64,000 bases of DNA from Methylobacterium soli (GCF_008806385.1 NZ_VZZK01000009.1:124001-188000), one strand, 5' to 3'; shown: positions 42,342-52,612, counted from the stretch's first letter. The notes: generated from the sequence alone by a model not told the origin. Numbers and translations: made by a program.

Positions 42342-42400
42342 GGCCGGGCGCCGCCCGGCCGGCGGCCTGCGAATTGCCGCGATCGACGGCTCGATCGCGG

Positions 42401-42445
42401 CAAGGTCGGTCACGGCAAGATCGGTCACGGCAAGATCGGTCACGG
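42401..42445. repeat. 15-bp tandem repeat, three copies
   Basis: CAAGRTCGGTCACGG repeated at 42401, 42416 and 42431, ending one base before the stop codon of the transporter gene. Recent slippage product without visible function. Confidence 0.7.
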
Positions 42446-42446
42446 C

Positions 42447-44105
42447 CTATCGGAACAGGATCAGCGCCTTCGAGAGCGTGATCCAGATGCCCCACAGGAT
42501 GGGAAGGCCGACGACCGCCCAGGCGAGCATCGCGGGGGCGCTCAGCCCGCCGCGCCCGATCCCGAACGAGCCGGACGCAATCGCGCCGGCCGCGGCACTC
42601 TTCGTCTCCAGGGCCGCCACGTCGGCCTCCTCCATGAACCAGTGGCGGGCGAGGGGCCGGATCAGCAGGTTCGCCACGAAGCCCACGGCCAGGAAGCCGG
42701 CCAGGATGTAGAGGGTGCGCCCGTAGAGATCCGCCCCCTGCACGCCCGCCGCGGCCTGCACCTCGCGGATCTTCGTCACCACGAAGGGGCCGACGATGCC
42801 GGCGGTGGACCAGGCGGTGAGGAGCCGCCCGTGGATGGCGCCGACGAACTGCGTGCCGAAGACATCCGCCAGATAGGCCGGGATCGTCGCGAAGCCGCCC
42901 CCGTACATCGACAGGATGATGCAGAAGAAGCCCACGAACAGGGCCTGCGAGCCGATGCCGGCGGCCCAGGGCGCGGCGGCGTAGAGCAGGCCCCCGAGGG
43001 CGAAGAAGGTCGCGTAGGTGACCTTCCGGCCGATCCTGTCGGAGAGGGAGGCCCAGAAGAAGCGGCCCAGGATGTTGAACAGGGACAGGAGGCCCACGAA
43101 GCCGGCCGCGATGGCGGCGATCTGGGCCTTCTGGCCGGCATCGAGCGCGCCGAAGCCGACGCCCGGCAGGCCGATCAGCACGCCGCCGAAGATCTCCTGG
43201 AGCATCGGCGAGGCCAGGGCCAGCACCCCGATCCCGGCCGAGACGTTGAGGCAGAGCACCAGCCAGATCAGCCAGAACTGCACGGTCTTGTGGGCGTCGT
43301 CGAGATGGACGTGGCCGGAGGCGATCATCGCGTTGCGGGCGGCCGGCGGCGTCCAGCCGTCGGGGCGCCAGCCCGCCGGCGGGACCCGGTAGCCGAAGGC
43401 GCCGCCCAGCATGAACACGATGTAGCCCAGGCCCATCAGCGCGAGGGTCTGCCACACGCCCGCGGTGTCGGCGGTCTTGAAGGTCTTGATCAGGCTGTCG
43501 GCCAGGGGCGAGCCGATCATGGCCCCGCCGCCGAACCCCATGATCGCCATGCCGGTGGCCATGCCGCGCCGGTCCGGGAACCACTTGATCAGGGTGGAGA
43601 CGGGCGAGATGTAGCCGAGCCCGAGGCCGATGCCGCCGATCAGGCCCATGCCGAGCCAGATCAGCCAGAGCTGGTGGACGTAGACGCCGGCCGCCCCGAT
43701 CAGGAAGCCGCCGCCCCAGCACAGGGCCGCGACGATTCCGGCCTTGCGCGGGCCCGCCCGCTCGAGCCAGCCCCCGAAGAGGGCCGCCGAGAGGCCGAGC
43801 ATCACGATTCCGATGGAGAAGACCGTGACGAGGTCGCTGACGCGCCAGTCGCAGGTGGTGGTCACGAGGGCCGTCATCACGCCCATGTCCGGGCAGGACG
43901 CGGCGCTCGGGCGGCCGACGCTCAGCGCCCGCGAGAGGGGTAGCCAGAACACCGAGAGGCCGTAGGCCATGCCGATGCAGAGATGGATGGCCAGGGCGGC
44001 CGGCGGCACGAGCCAGCGGTTGAAGCCGGGCTTGGCGACGATGTTCTCGCGCGACAGCCAACCCGGCGGTGCAACCGCGCTCCCGTGTGAAGCAGCAAGA
44101 TCCAT
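42447..44105 (-). CDS. OFA-family MFS transporter (oxalate/formate antiporter type)
   Basis: 552 residues. Twelve or more membrane spans. GYISPVSTLIKWFPDRRGMA with TGMAIMGFGGGAMIGSPLAD and LSMYGGGFATIPAYLADVFG are typical of OFA transporters, and LSDRIGRK is the MFS loop motif. A long insert (residues ~225-275) sits between halves. OFA members exchange oxalate, formate or other carboxylates. Fits a methylotroph that metabolises C1 acids (inference). Confidence 0.9.
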   Translation of the reverse strand: MDLAASHGSAVAPPGWLSRENIVAKPGFNRWLVPPAALAIHLCIGMAYGLSVFWLPLSRALSVGRPSAASCPDMGVMTALVTTTCDWRVSDLVTVFSIGIVMLGLSAALFGGWLERAGPRKAGIVAALCWGGGFLIGAAGVYVHQLWLIWLGMGLIGGIGLGLGYISPVSTLIKWFPDRRGMATGMAIMGFGGGAMIGSPLADSLIKTFKTADTAGVWQTLALMGLGYIVFMLGGAFGYRVPPAGWRPDGWTPPAARNAMIASGHVHLDDAHKTVQFWLIWLVLCLNVSAGIGVLALASPMLQEIFGGVLIGLPGVGFGALDAGQKAQIAAIAAGFVGLLSLFNILGRFFWASLSDRIGRKVTYATFFALGGLLYAAAPWAAGIGSQALFVGFFCIILSMYGGGFATIPAYLADVFGTQFVGAIHGRLLTAWSTAGIVGPFVVTKIREVQAAAGVQGADLYGRTLYILAGFLAVGFVANLLIRPLARHWFMEEADVAALETKSAAAGAIASGSFGIGRGGLSAPAMLAWAVVGLPILWGIWITLSKALILFR

Positions 44106-44924
44106 TCAATCCTCCCACGCCGACCTGTCCCGGTCGTGGGGGATCCATAGCAATTCAATTGCGCGCGGCCCAGCTTCGAATACGATCTGGGTGAGGATTT
44201 AATCCGCCGATACCGAGATCGACAGAATATTTTTGTCGGATACGATCCGGCGCCCGATCAGCGGGGAGGCTCAACCTTGTCGGATCGCCGTGACATCGTG
44301 CCTTGCAGCGCCAGGACAAAAGACGCCCGGGCGTCGCGCGCCATCCTGCGCGCCGCTGGCGACGGCGATGCTCTCAGGTTGGGCAAAGGCGAAACTTCTG
44401 CGCGGAATTTTGGCGGGCCCGTCATGCGGGCCGCCCGGAGGGCAGAAGCGCCTCGGAGAAAAACGCTCGATGCCGAGGTTCGATCGACGCCTCGACTGTT
44501 CATCGAGGGGAACGAACTGAGCGCTTGAAGGTATTTGGCTCCCCGAGCAGGACTCGAACCTGCGACAAAGCGATTAACAGTCGGAGCGATGTCCTTGAAA
44601 TATCTTGGCTCTGTTACCGCTCGAGCCGAGCATCAAGGTGCGCATGCACGCGGCCTCGTTACAGGCGGCAACGGTGGTGCTCATCGTCGCCGAGGTCCAA
44701 CACGTAGCTTACGGACCATCCCGCAGCAGTTCGCAGGGCACCGGTGCGCCGCGGATTGACTCGATATCTCCAGTGCCCGATCCGCCCTGTCGCGCGACGG
44801 CCACACTCAACTTTTTTTGACAAGTTTAGTACTAATCCGTACCGGATTTTCAACCATAGGTGGTACGAAGCTGCCCGTATTACAGCGCCCGTCTTGGTTA
44901 TCGGGTCTGAGGGGAGTCCACAAC
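44106..44924. other. Long intergenic region containing the island boundary
   Basis: No supportable protein gene. Contains the tRNA-Asn half-gene (44536-44582). At 44817 TTGACA resembles a -35 element, with sparse -10 candidates, upstream of the adhesin gene. The AT content rises sharply to the right of 44800. Confidence 0.5.
44536..44582 (-). tRNA. tRNA-Asn 3' half (degenerate tRNA / probable att site)
   Basis: Minus strand, 47 nt: anticodon loop CTGTTAA (GTT), variable loop, T-arm GCAGG-TTCGAGT-CCTGC, acceptor TCGGGGA, G and CCA. The matching 5' acceptor TCCCCGA is absent. Upstream is only a D-arm-like GCTC...GAGC separated by ~22 extra nt. So it is not a working tRNA. A tRNA 3' half of this kind is the normal product of island integration into a tRNA gene. 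Confidence 0.7.
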
Positions 44925-47900
44925 GTGGCAGCCGGCACCAGTTTTCAAATTCCGACAAGCGATGCCGGCGATAGTCGGGATCGTTCCGGGAGTCTAGCTC
45001 ATCTTCCCAATGGATATACTGTAGCCGCCTACTCACATGACAGCGACGACAGGCAGGGAAACCCAAGTGGACTTGGCATTCGCATTATTGGTTCGGACGG
45101 ATCTCCTATAGGCGCCGAGTTCATCGATGCAGTGGGCGGCGGAAGTGTTTATGATCCTCAGGTGGCGGCGATTGACAGTAGCCACTTCGCTGTGGTTTGG
45201 TGTGATTATTCAGGTAGCACCCCTCAACAGTATGGCGCGATCTATACAGTAACTGGCTCGACGGTAACAGCAGGCGCTGTGCGTCAGATCAGCGCTAGTC
45301 CCTTGTCGGACAATGGTTCTGCCGCGTCAGTTGCTAGTTTGCCGAACGGCAATCTTGTCGTCGCGTGGACGCAGTATGCTTCTGACTTCACAAGCGCGCA
45401 GGTTGTTGCTCGAACCTTCGATCCCGGCCTCAACCCGCTTTCAGCAGAGGTGCAAGTCAGCGAAACGGCGCAGCCGAGCCCGACAGGAGTGCAGGTTGCA
45501 ACCCAAGGTAACAATGTCGTCGTGGCATGGTCCCAGAACCAGCTCGATAGTAAAGTTCATACACTGGCATACGAATTTTCAGTCAACAATGATGGAACAG
45601 TTCCAGCATTAGCTCCAAATGATAAAGACATAAGTGTTGGTTCCAGTCTCCGCGATGTGGCTTTCCTTGCCAACGGCGACGTCCTGGTAGTCTATAATGG
45701 CGACGGTCCCACCTCGGGCGGGCTTGATGCCAGCGATACTCTATCGGCCAAAATTTATGGGCCGGGGCTAAGTGGAAGTCCGTCCGCATTTGCAGTGTCC
45801 GCCAACGTCGGCAATACGGGAACATCAACGGCGCAGGCTGTTGCGTTCGCAAATGGTGGCTTTGGTGTCTACTGGGCCCAGGGAACGTCTGGCGATCCGC
45901 AGAATCTAGACTTGTACCACCGTGTATATGATAATGATTATGTAGCGACATCTGCGCCGCTTCTCGTTCATCCGACCACTCCGAATGACGACGAGCGAAG
46001 CCCGCAGGCTTCTGTCGACGAGAATGGTAATGTGATTGTGCTTTGGGAGCCGAACAGTAATACTTTGTACGGTATTTATCTCGCCAATCAAGATCCAGAC
46101 ATGGTAGTCAATGTAGCGCCGACTGCCGAAAATGACACTCTCACGGTAGACGAAGATAGTGGTGTCACGATCGTCGACGTGTTGGCCAACGACAGCTCGG
46201 CGCCGGACACTGGCGAGACCCTGACGGTCACCACCGTCACGCAGCCAGCCAGCGGTGGGAGCGTGACGCTTACGGGCGGCGTGGTACGTTTTACGCCGGG
46301 CACCGACTTCAACGGCACGACGAGCTTCGGATACACTGTCTCGGACGGGAATGGCGGCACTGACACAGCGACAGTCAACGTCACCGTCAACGCGGTGAAC
46401 GATGCGCCGACGCTCAGCCTATCACAGACCAGCGACACGCTGGCTGAGAACGCCGACACCTCAGCCCGCATGAAGCTTGCCGACATCACCGTGTTGGATG
46501 CCGACTCCGGCACCAATACCGTCGCGCTCACAGGTGAAAGCTCCGACCGTTTCGAGATCTACGATGGCGCCCTCTACCTGAAGGCTGGTGCCAGTCTCGA
46601 CTTCGAGACGGCCCAGAGCCTCAGCGTCACCGTCAGCGTCGACGATGCCACCATCAACGGCACGACGCCTGAGGATAGCGAGACCTTCACGCTTACCGTC
46701 ACGGACGCGAACGATGTGCCTGTGACAACCGGACTGACCAGCACCCTAACCCTGAACGAGGACGGGCCGGCGACCGCACTGTTCACAACGCCACCCACCG
46801 TTTCGGACGGCGACAGTGAAGGTCTGGACGTAACCCTGACCCTCGCCGACCCGAGTGCAGGCAGACTTACTGGTCCCGGCCTCTCGGCGCCCGGAATTCC
46901 CGGCGTTTACTACCTCTCTGGCTCGCCGGCGGGGACCGCAGCATTGTTGGCTGCGGTGCGGTTCGAAGCGGCTGCCAACTTCAACGGTGAGACCAGCGTG
47001 CAGGTTGTGGTCAGTGACCGCGACTCCACCGTGTCCCAGCCCAGCGGCACCGTCAGTATCACTGTCAACGCGGTCAACGATGCGCCGACCGCTACGAACC
47101 TGACGCAGCCGCTCACCGTCCAGGAGGATGCGGCAGCCACCCCACTGTTCACCGATGCGCCCACTATCGTGGACATCGACAGCGCCGTCGTTACCGCCAC
47201 CCTGACGCTTGCCGATACGGCCGCCGGCAGCCTCACGGGCGCAGGCGTCGACGTGAACGGCGCCTACACCATCACCGGTGCACCGGCGGCGGTCGCGGCG
47301 GCGCTGGCCAACGTCAGCTTCCTTGCGGAAGCAAACTACAGCGGCAGCACCTCGGTGGCGGTCGCCATCGACGACAGCCAGAACGGCCCGCAGGGCACCA
47401 ACCCGACCGGCACCATCAGCGTCACCGTCAACGCCGTCAACGACGCGCCGACGTTGAGCCTGTCGCAGAACAGTGACACGTTGGCCGAGAACGCCGACAC
47501 GTCAGCCCGCATGAAGCTTGCCGACATCACTGTGTTGGATGCCGACTCCGGCACCAATACCGTCGCGCTCACAGGTGAAAGCTCCGACCGTTTCGAGATC
47601 TACGATGGCGCCCTCTACCTGAAGGCTGGTGCCAGTCTCGACTTCGAGACGGACCAAAGCCTCACCGTCACCGTCTCCGTCGACGATGCCACCATCAACG
47701 GTACAACGCCCGAGGATAGCAAGACCTTCACGCTCACCCTCACGGACGTCAATGACGCGCCCACAGCCACGAGCAACCTGACCCAGACCGTGACCTACAC
47801 GGAAGGGGATGCGAGTGTGGCGATCGATGACATCGTGGTCACCGATTTGGACGCAGGTGAGGTGGTTACTGCCACCCTCACCCTGGCTAACCCGGCCGCT

Positions 47901-50420
47901 GGCACGCTTAGCGGCGTGGGCACAGGCGTAGAGGGTGTCTACACGGTCTCCGGCAGCGTCGCCCAGGTCAACACCGCCCTGGCTGCTCTCGCTTTCGCGC
48001 CCGCGACCAACAACGATCTCGACACCACGATCAGCGTGTCGATCAGCGACGGTGAGGCTCCGGCGATCACCGGCACGATCACCCTCGATGTCACGCCGGT
48101 CAACGATGCACCCACGGCTACGAACAGCCTGACCCAGACCGTGACCTACACGGAAGGGGACGCGAGCGTGGCGATCGATGACATCGTGGTCACCGATTTG
48201 GACGCAGGTGAGGTGGTTACTGCCACCCTCACCCTGGCTAACCCGGCCGCTGGCAGCCTCAGCGGCGTGGGCACGGGCACTGACGGCGTCTACACGGTCT
48301 CCGGCAGCGTCGCCCAGGTCAACACGGCCCTGGCTGCTCTCGCTTTCGCGCCCGCGACCAACAACGACCTCGACACCACAATCGGCGTATCGATCAGCGA
48401 CGGTGAAGCCCCGGCGATTACCGGCACGATCACCCTCGATGTCACCCCCGTCAACGACGCGCCGGCGCTCACCTTGGCGACGACGGGCACGGCTATCGAG
48501 GGGCAAGCAACGGTCATCGACGCCAACGCTGCAATCAGCGACGTGGAGCTTGACGCGCTGGCTGATACCAACGGCAACTACAACGGCACAACGCTCACAG
48601 TGAGCCGCCAGGGTGGCGCCGATCCGCAAGATGTGTTCGGCGTCGGCGGCGGCTACTACATCGCAGATGGACAGCTCCTCAACCCTGAGGGCGATCCGAT
48701 CGCCAACGTCACCAACGGCAACGGAACGCTCACGATCGCGTTCGGCGGCCACGCGACTATGGTCACAAACGCGACCGTCAACGCCGTTCTGCGCGGTCTG
48801 ACCTACGAGAACACCGACCCCGCCCCACCCAACACGGTGACGCTTGCCTACACCTTCTCGGACGGCAACGATGGCACAGCCGCAGAGCAGGGCGCAGGCG
48901 GTCCGCAGACCGCGACCGCGACCACCACGCTCACTATCGGCGAGATCAATGACGTGCCGGTGGTCACTGGCGAGACGCTAACACCGATTGCCGAAGACTC
49001 GGGTGTGCGCACGATTTCGTTCGCTAGCCTGCTAGCCAACGACACGGCCGGTCCCGCGAACGAGAGCGACCAGAGTTTGACCATCACGGCCCTCAGCAAT
49101 GTGGTGGGCGGTACCGCCGCGATCCGCGGCACTGATGTTTTGTTCACTCCAGACACCGACTTCAACGGTCGAGCCAGCTTCACCTATACCGTCACCGATA
49201 ACGGTACGACGAACGGGGTGGACGATCCGCTGTCCAGCACTGCCATCGCCTCCTTCGCCATCGAGGCAGTCAACGACGTTCCAGTGCTCAGCGGCGACAG
49301 GACGCTCTCGGTTCAGCGTGCGGGCACGGTCGTGCTCACCCAAGCTGACTTGACCGCAAGCGATCCCGACACCCTTGATGGCCAGCTCATCTACACGGTC
49401 ATCGGCACCACTCGCGGCAGCGTGCTCCTGGACGGCAACGTGGCCTCACGCTTCACACAGGCCGATCTGGACGGTGGCGACGTTAGTTTCCAGCAGGACG
49501 GCAGCTCGGACACGGCTGCTGGTTTCACCGTCACGCTCAGCGACGGTTTCGCGACCCTCGATCCTGCGACGGTGAGCGCCATCGTAGCTCTCGATCCCCC
49601 CGATGAAGGAGGGCCTTCGCCGAAGCCCGATCCCACGCAATTTGGCGCTGTCGAGACTAACGCAGCTAGCCAGCCGGGCGGCGTGTACGCACTCTACGAG
49701 GCTCTGCTCGACCGCGCTCCCGACCCGCTCGGGTTGGAGGGCTTCACCGCCGCGTTGGAAGCCGGAGCGAGCCTCAAGGACGTGGCGAACGTGATATTGC
49801 TGTCGCCCGAGTACGGCGAAGCTGCAGCAAGCACCGACACCTTCATCTATGATCTCTACAGTAATCTGCTGAACCGTTCCCCTGAAGCTGCTGGGTTGGA
49901 ATTCTTCACCAGCGAGCTCAACGCAGGCGTCAGCCGAGCAGAAGTGGCGGTGCAGATTGCCACCTCGACCGAGGCACAATCCGTTCTTCGGCCAATCTTC
50001 GAAGCTGGTGTGTTCGTGCCGGATGCAGACGAGGCAGCGGTCGCGCGGTTGTACTACGGCATCCTCGGGCGGACGCCGGAGGCGGGCGGGCTTCAAAGCT
50101 TCACGGCTGGTGTGGAGCAGGCCGGAGCGACGGGTGGCTCGGCGGGAGCAGGGCAGGCGCTCTCAGCGGTGGCGAGTGCGATGCTGTCGTCTGGTGAATA
50201 CCTGTTCGGACACGCTGGCCAGTCCGATGCGGATTTTGTGAACTCGCTTTATGAGCAAGCGCTTGGGCGTGATGCGGAGGCAAGCGGTTTGCAGGGCTGG
50301 ACGGACGCGCTGACGCATGGCGCGAGTCGAGCGGACGTTGCTCTCAGCATTGCGCAGAGTCCCGAAGCTCAGGTGCACCTGAGCAGTCAGATCGAGTCTG
50401 GGTACTTGATCTTCGGGTAG
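44925..50420 (+). CDS. Giant repeat adhesin with cadherin/VCBS-like repeats and DUF4214 end
   Basis: 1831 residues from a GTG at 44925 that follows GAGGGGAG; the frame starts at TTG 44817. Residues ~1-390 form a beta-propeller-like part (SLAHLPNGYTVAAYSHD, SLPNGNLVVAW repeats). About 400-1580 is a chain of Ig-like/tandem-95 repeats, each ending in VNDAPT or NDVPV. Two pairs of repeats are nearly identical in DNA. From ~1585 come four DUF4214 units (LYEALLDRAPDPLGLEGF type). No Sec signal or RTX nonapeptides. DUF4214 proteins of this type are probably secreted by type I systems; none is encoded here. Likely surface adhesion or biofilm. Confidence 0.88.
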   Translation: MAAGTSFQIPTSDAGDSRDRSGSLAHLPNGYTVAAYSHDSDDRQGNPSGLGIRIIGSDGSPIGAEFIDAVGGGSVYDPQVAAIDSSHFAVVWCDYSGSTPQQYGAIYTVTGSTVTAGAVRQISASPLSDNGSAASVASLPNGNLVVAWTQYASDFTSAQVVARTFDPGLNPLSAEVQVSETAQPSPTGVQVATQGNNVVVAWSQNQLDSKVHTLAYEFSVNNDGTVPALAPNDKDISVGSSLRDVAFLANGDVLVVYNGDGPTSGGLDASDTLSAKIYGPGLSGSPSAFAVSANVGNTGTSTAQAVAFANGGFGVYWAQGTSGDPQNLDLYHRVYDNDYVATSAPLLVHPTTPNDDERSPQASVDENGNVIVLWEPNSNTLYGIYLANQDPDMVVNVAPTAENDTLTVDEDSGVTIVDVLANDSSAPDTGETLTVTTVTQPASGGSVTLTGGVVRFTPGTDFNGTTSFGYTVSDGNGGTDTATVNVTVNAVNDAPTLSLSQTSDTLAENADTSARMKLADITVLDADSGTNTVALTGESSDRFEIYDGALYLKAGASLDFETAQSLSVTVSVDDATINGTTPEDSETFTLTVTDANDVPVTTGLTSTLTLNEDGPATALFTTPPTVSDGDSEGLDVTLTLADPSAGRLTGPGLSAPGIPGVYYLSGSPAGTAALLAAVRFEAAANFNGETSVQVVVSDRDSTVSQPSGTVSITVNAVNDAPTATNLTQPLTVQEDAAATPLFTDAPTIVDIDSAVVTATLTLADTAAGSLTGAGVDVNGAYTITGAPAAVAAALANVSFLAEANYSGSTSVAVAIDDSQNGPQGTNPTGTISVTVNAVNDAPTLSLSQNSDTLAENADTSARMKLADITVLDADSGTNTVALTGESSDRFEIYDGALYLKAGASLDFETDQSLTVTVSVDDATINGTTPEDSKTFTLTLTDVNDAPTATSNLTQTVTYTEGDASVAIDDIVVTDLDAGEVVTATLTLANPAAGTLSGVGTGVEGVYTVSGSVAQVNTALAALAFAPATNNDLDTTISVSISDGEAPAITGTITLDVTPVNDAPTATNSLTQTVTYTEGDASVAIDDIVVTDLDAGEVVTATLTLANPAAGSLSGVGTGTDGVYTVSGSVAQVNTALAALAFAPATNNDLDTTIGVSISDGEAPAITGTITLDVTPVNDAPALTLATTGTAIEGQATVIDANAAISDVELDALADTNGNYNGTTLTVSRQGGADPQDVFGVGGGYYIADGQLLNPEGDPIANVTNGNGTLTIAFGGHATMVTNATVNAVLRGLTYENTDPAPPNTVTLAYTFSDGNDGTAAEQGAGGPQTATATTTLTIGEINDVPVVTGETLTPIAEDSGVRTISFASLLANDTAGPANESDQSLTITALSNVVGGTAAIRGTDVLFTPDTDFNGRASFTYTVTDNGTTNGVDDPLSSTAIASFAIEAVNDVPVLSGDRTLSVQRAGTVVLTQADLTASDPDTLDGQLIYTVIGTTRGSVLLDGNVASRFTQADLDGGDVSFQQDGSSDTAAGFTVTLSDGFATLDPATVSAIVALDPPDEGGPSPKPDPTQFGAVETNAASQPGGVYALYEALLDRAPDPLGLEGFTAALEAGASLKDVANVILLSPEYGEAAASTDTFIYDLYSNLLNRSPEAAGLEFFTSELNAGVSRAEVAVQIATSTEAQSVLRPIFEAGVFVPDADEAAVARLYYGILGRTPEAGGLQSFTAGVEQAGATGGSAGAGQALSAVASAMLSSGEYLFGHAGQSDADFVNSLYEQALGRDAEASGLQGWTDALTHGASRADVALSIAQSPEAQVHLSSQIESGYLIFG

Positions 50421-50447
50421 AGCCGAGGCTGTTACATTCTTCAACGT

Positions 50448-50475
50448 GGAAGGCTGCGAAAAATCGCAGCCTTCC
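50448..50475. terminator. Strong bidirectional terminator
   Basis: Perfect 12-bp stem GGAAGGCTGCGA / TCGCAGCCTTCC with an AAAA loop, between the convergent adhesin and umuC genes. Confidence 0.85.
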
Positions 50476-50487
50476 CTCACCTAAATC

Positions 50488-51780
50488 TTAGTAGGCCTGT
50501 GCTGTTGGTAGCTCAGCAAGTTGGGTCGTGTAGCGCGGCGTGCGCATCTCAAACTTCGTGCTCCAGGCGCGCTTCTCCTCCAGGCCGGCTCTGGCAGGAA
50601 CCACGCTGCCGCGCCCAAATCGCACGTTGCAGGTGTCGATCGCAGCCATCAGCGGACCGGAGCGCTCCCGGTCGAGCTGTCCGATCAGCGCCCGCGGGCT
50701 GGTCTCCAACAACATGAGGTCCGTCGTCACCACGCCGGCCTTGCTGTAGCGCCAGGGCCGCTCGCCAGGCTCGCGCCACGTCTTCTCGACACCAAGCCGC
50801 GCCGCCTTGATCAGCGCCAGCGTGTCGTTCGTCGCTTCGGGCAGCGTGACGGTGGTCGAGACCGAGCGCATCGGCTCGCCGCGATCATGCTCGCTCGTGT
50901 GATAGAAGACGCTGACGTGGTTGGTGCCGAGCCCTCCCCGCCGCAGCTTCTCGCCGAGCCGCGTCGCGTGCGCCGCGACTGCCTGTTCCAGCGTAGCGCG
51001 ATCCTCAATGCGCTTGGAGAACGAGCGGGTGACCGCACAACCCTTGCGCTGAGCCGGCAGCAGTTCGAGCGGCAGGCAGGCGAGGCCGCGCAGCTCATGG
51101 ATGATGCGCTCGCCCACCACCGTCATCGCCTTGCGGACCGGGCGCGGGTCGAGATCGCGCAGGTCTGCCACCGTATCGACGCCCATGGCTTCAAGCTTCG
51201 CGAGCGAGGCGCGCCCGATGCCCCAGACTTCGCCGACATGGACGCGACAGAGCCAGGCCGCCCGCTCATCCTCGTCCGAGAGGTCGCAGACGCCGCCGAG
51301 CTCGGGGATGCTCTTGGCGATGTGGTTGGCGAGCTTGGCCAGCGTCTTGGTCGGGCCGATGCCGACGCAGGTCGGGATGCCGGTCCAGGCTCTCACCGTG
51401 GCGCGCAGATCGCGGGCGAGTTCCAGGCGCTCACGCTCGCGCACGTCCGAGAGGTCGAGGAAGCTCTCGTCGATCGAGTAGATTTCCACCCGCGGTGAAA
51501 AGTCCCGGTAGACCGCGTTGGTGCGGGCCGACATGTCGCCATACAGCGTGTAGTTCGAGGAAAATACGCGCACGCCCTGGCGCCGGCATAGGTCGCGGAT
51601 CTTGAAGTAGGGCTCGCCCATGCGGATCCCGAGCGCCTTGGCCTCGGCCGTTCGGGCGATGGCACAGCCATCGTTGTTGGACAGCACGATCACCGGCACG
51701 GCCGCGAGCTTCGGATCGAACACCCGCTCGCAGGAGCAGTAGAAGCTGTTGCCGTCGATCAGCGCGATGGCGCGGCTCAT
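50488..51780 (-). CDS. umuC: UmuC-like Y-family DNA polymerase (Pol V catalytic subunit)
   Basis: 430 residues. Catalytic Asp9 ([16 protein letters not shown]), Asp104-Glu105 (YSIDESFLD), steric region [19 protein letters not shown], thumb/HhH at ~190-240 ([17 protein letters not shown]) and little-finger domain to 340, then a UmuC-type C-terminal extension (DUF4113-like). Performs error-prone synthesis across lesions with UmuD'. Its ATG overlaps the umuD stop, so both are co-translated under the SOS box at 52250. Confidence 0.95.
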   Translation of the reverse strand: MSRAIALIDGNSFYCSCERVFDPKLAAVPVIVLSNNDGCAIARTAEAKALGIRMGEPYFKIRDLCRRQGVRVFSSNYTLYGDMSARTNAVYRDFSPRVEIYSIDESFLDLSDVRERERLELARDLRATVRAWTGIPTCVGIGPTKTLAKLANHIAKSIPELGGVCDLSDEDERAAWLCRVHVGEVWGIGRASLAKLEAMGVDTVADLRDLDPRPVRKAMTVVGERIIHELRGLACLPLELLPAQRKGCAVTRSFSKRIEDRATLEQAVAAHATRLGEKLRRGGLGTNHVSVFYHTSEHDRGEPMRSVSTTVTLPEATNDTLALIKAARLGVEKTWREPGERPWRYSKAGVVTTDLMLLETSPRALIGQLDRERSGPLMAAIDTCNVRFGRGSVVPARAGLEEKRAWSTKFEMRTPRYTTQLAELPTAQAY

Positions 51781-52232
51781 CGCACGAGCCCGGCGCGGGC
51801 GATGTGCCAGCGGATCGAGAAGCGCACGACGCCCCAGATCTCGCCGTCGGCCATCTCCTCGACCGCGAAGGCGGGCAGGTCTGGGTTGTCGAAGGCGAGG
51901 CGTGCGACGTTGCCGTCGATGACGAGGCGCTTGATCGACATCTCACCGTCGATCGCCGCGACCACGACGCTGCCGTGCCCGGCCTTGAGGCTACGGTCCA
52001 CTACGGCGAGGTCACGGTCGAAGATGCCGGCGCCGCGCATACTGTCGCCGGAGATGTTCCAGGCGAAGGTTGCGGGTGGGTTCGGCGCGAGCCAGCGCGG
52101 CAGCTCCAGCGCGCCTTCCAGGAAGTCGTCGGCCGGCGAGGGAAAGCCGGCGCAGAGGCACTGGCCCAGGATGGGGATGTGGACAAGCGCTCCCGAGCCC
52201 GCGGCCAATTCGCCGATCCGATAGACGTCCAC
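51777..52232 (-). CDS. umuD: UmuD-like S24 peptidase (Pol V accessory subunit)
   Basis: 151 residues from GTG 52232; a farther TTG at 52259 lies inside the SOS box and is unlikely. Cleavage region [14 protein letters not shown] (~24-37), catalytic Ser64 (SGDSM) and Lys101 (MSIKRL). On DNA damage RecA-driven self-cleavage gives UmuD', the partner of UmuC. Gene pair umuDC in this overlap layout is typical for mobile elements (RumAB-like) as well as chromosomes. Confidence 0.92.
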   Translation of the reverse strand: MDVYRIGELAAGSGALVHIPILGQCLCAGFPSPADDFLEGALELPRWLAPNPPATFAWNISGDSMRGAGIFDRDLAVVDRSLKAGHGSVVVAAIDGEMSIKRLVIDGNVARLAFDNPDLPAFAVEEMADGEIWGVVRFSIRWHIARAGLVR

Positions 52233-52249
52233 GCCTCGCCCCGGTACGA

Positions 52250-52264
52250 GAACAGACAAAGAAC
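52250..52264 (-). promoter_or_regulatory. LexA/SOS box upstream of umuDC
   Basis: GTTCTTTGTCTGTTC on the minus strand, exact GTTC-N7-GTTC of alphaproteobacterial LexA, 18 bases before the umuD start. Confidence 0.85.
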
Positions 52265-52352
52265 AAACACTATGGGCCTGCCAGCTTCAATCCGGCCCAG
52301 CGAGCGATCGCGCGAGCCTGTGCATGCCTGTGGACAGCGTTGAGGAAAGCGA

Positions 52353-52601
52353 ATGCCTGCCGATCGTTACCGCTTTCACTGCACCGATGGTCGGCACGCG
52401 GTTTTTGATCGGACCGGCAAGCGGGTGGCCGATCCGCTGCTAATCTGGGGTCACGCCGAGCGCGTCGCGCGCGAGGTCATTCAGAGCTGCGGCGGCCGCC
52501 TCGATTGGGCGGGTTGGATCGTCGACGTTCACGACAGCAAGGGCCGACACGTCGGCACGCTGGATTTCAAGGATGTGCGCGACGAGCGCCAAGCGGCTTA
52601 G
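52353..52601 (+). CDS. DUF6894 family small protein
   Basis: 82 residues. MPADRYRFHCTDGRHAVFDR, then PLLIWGHAERVAREVIQ: the Y-x-F-H/DG and acidic-aromatic layout of DUF6894, common in Methylobacterium in many copies. GAGGAAAGC ribosome site. Function unknown in the family. Confidence 0.7.
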   Translation: MPADRYRFHCTDGRHAVFDRTGKRVADPLLIWGHAERVAREVIQSCGGRLDWAGWIVDVHDSKGRHVGTLDFKDVRDERQAA

Positions 52602-52612
52602 GGACAGCGATC

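Noticed and set aside
42223..44148. 641-codon minus-strand frame beside the OFA transporter
   Set aside because: Same strand, other frame; Arg/Gly/Pro-rich, no membrane segments, whereas the overlapping frame is a clear transporter.
44233..44528. Short ORFs on both strands before the tRNA-Asn half
   Set aside because: Overlapping, Arg/Ala-rich, no family or ribosome site.
44536..44640. Complete tRNA-Asn, or tRNA with intron
   Set aside because: No matching 5' acceptor stem, anticodon stem partly unpaired; the ~22 nt extra is far too short for a group I intron.
44925..50420. RTX toxin
   Set aside because: No GGxGxDxxx nonapeptide repeats; repeats are Ig/cadherin-like and the end is DUF4214.
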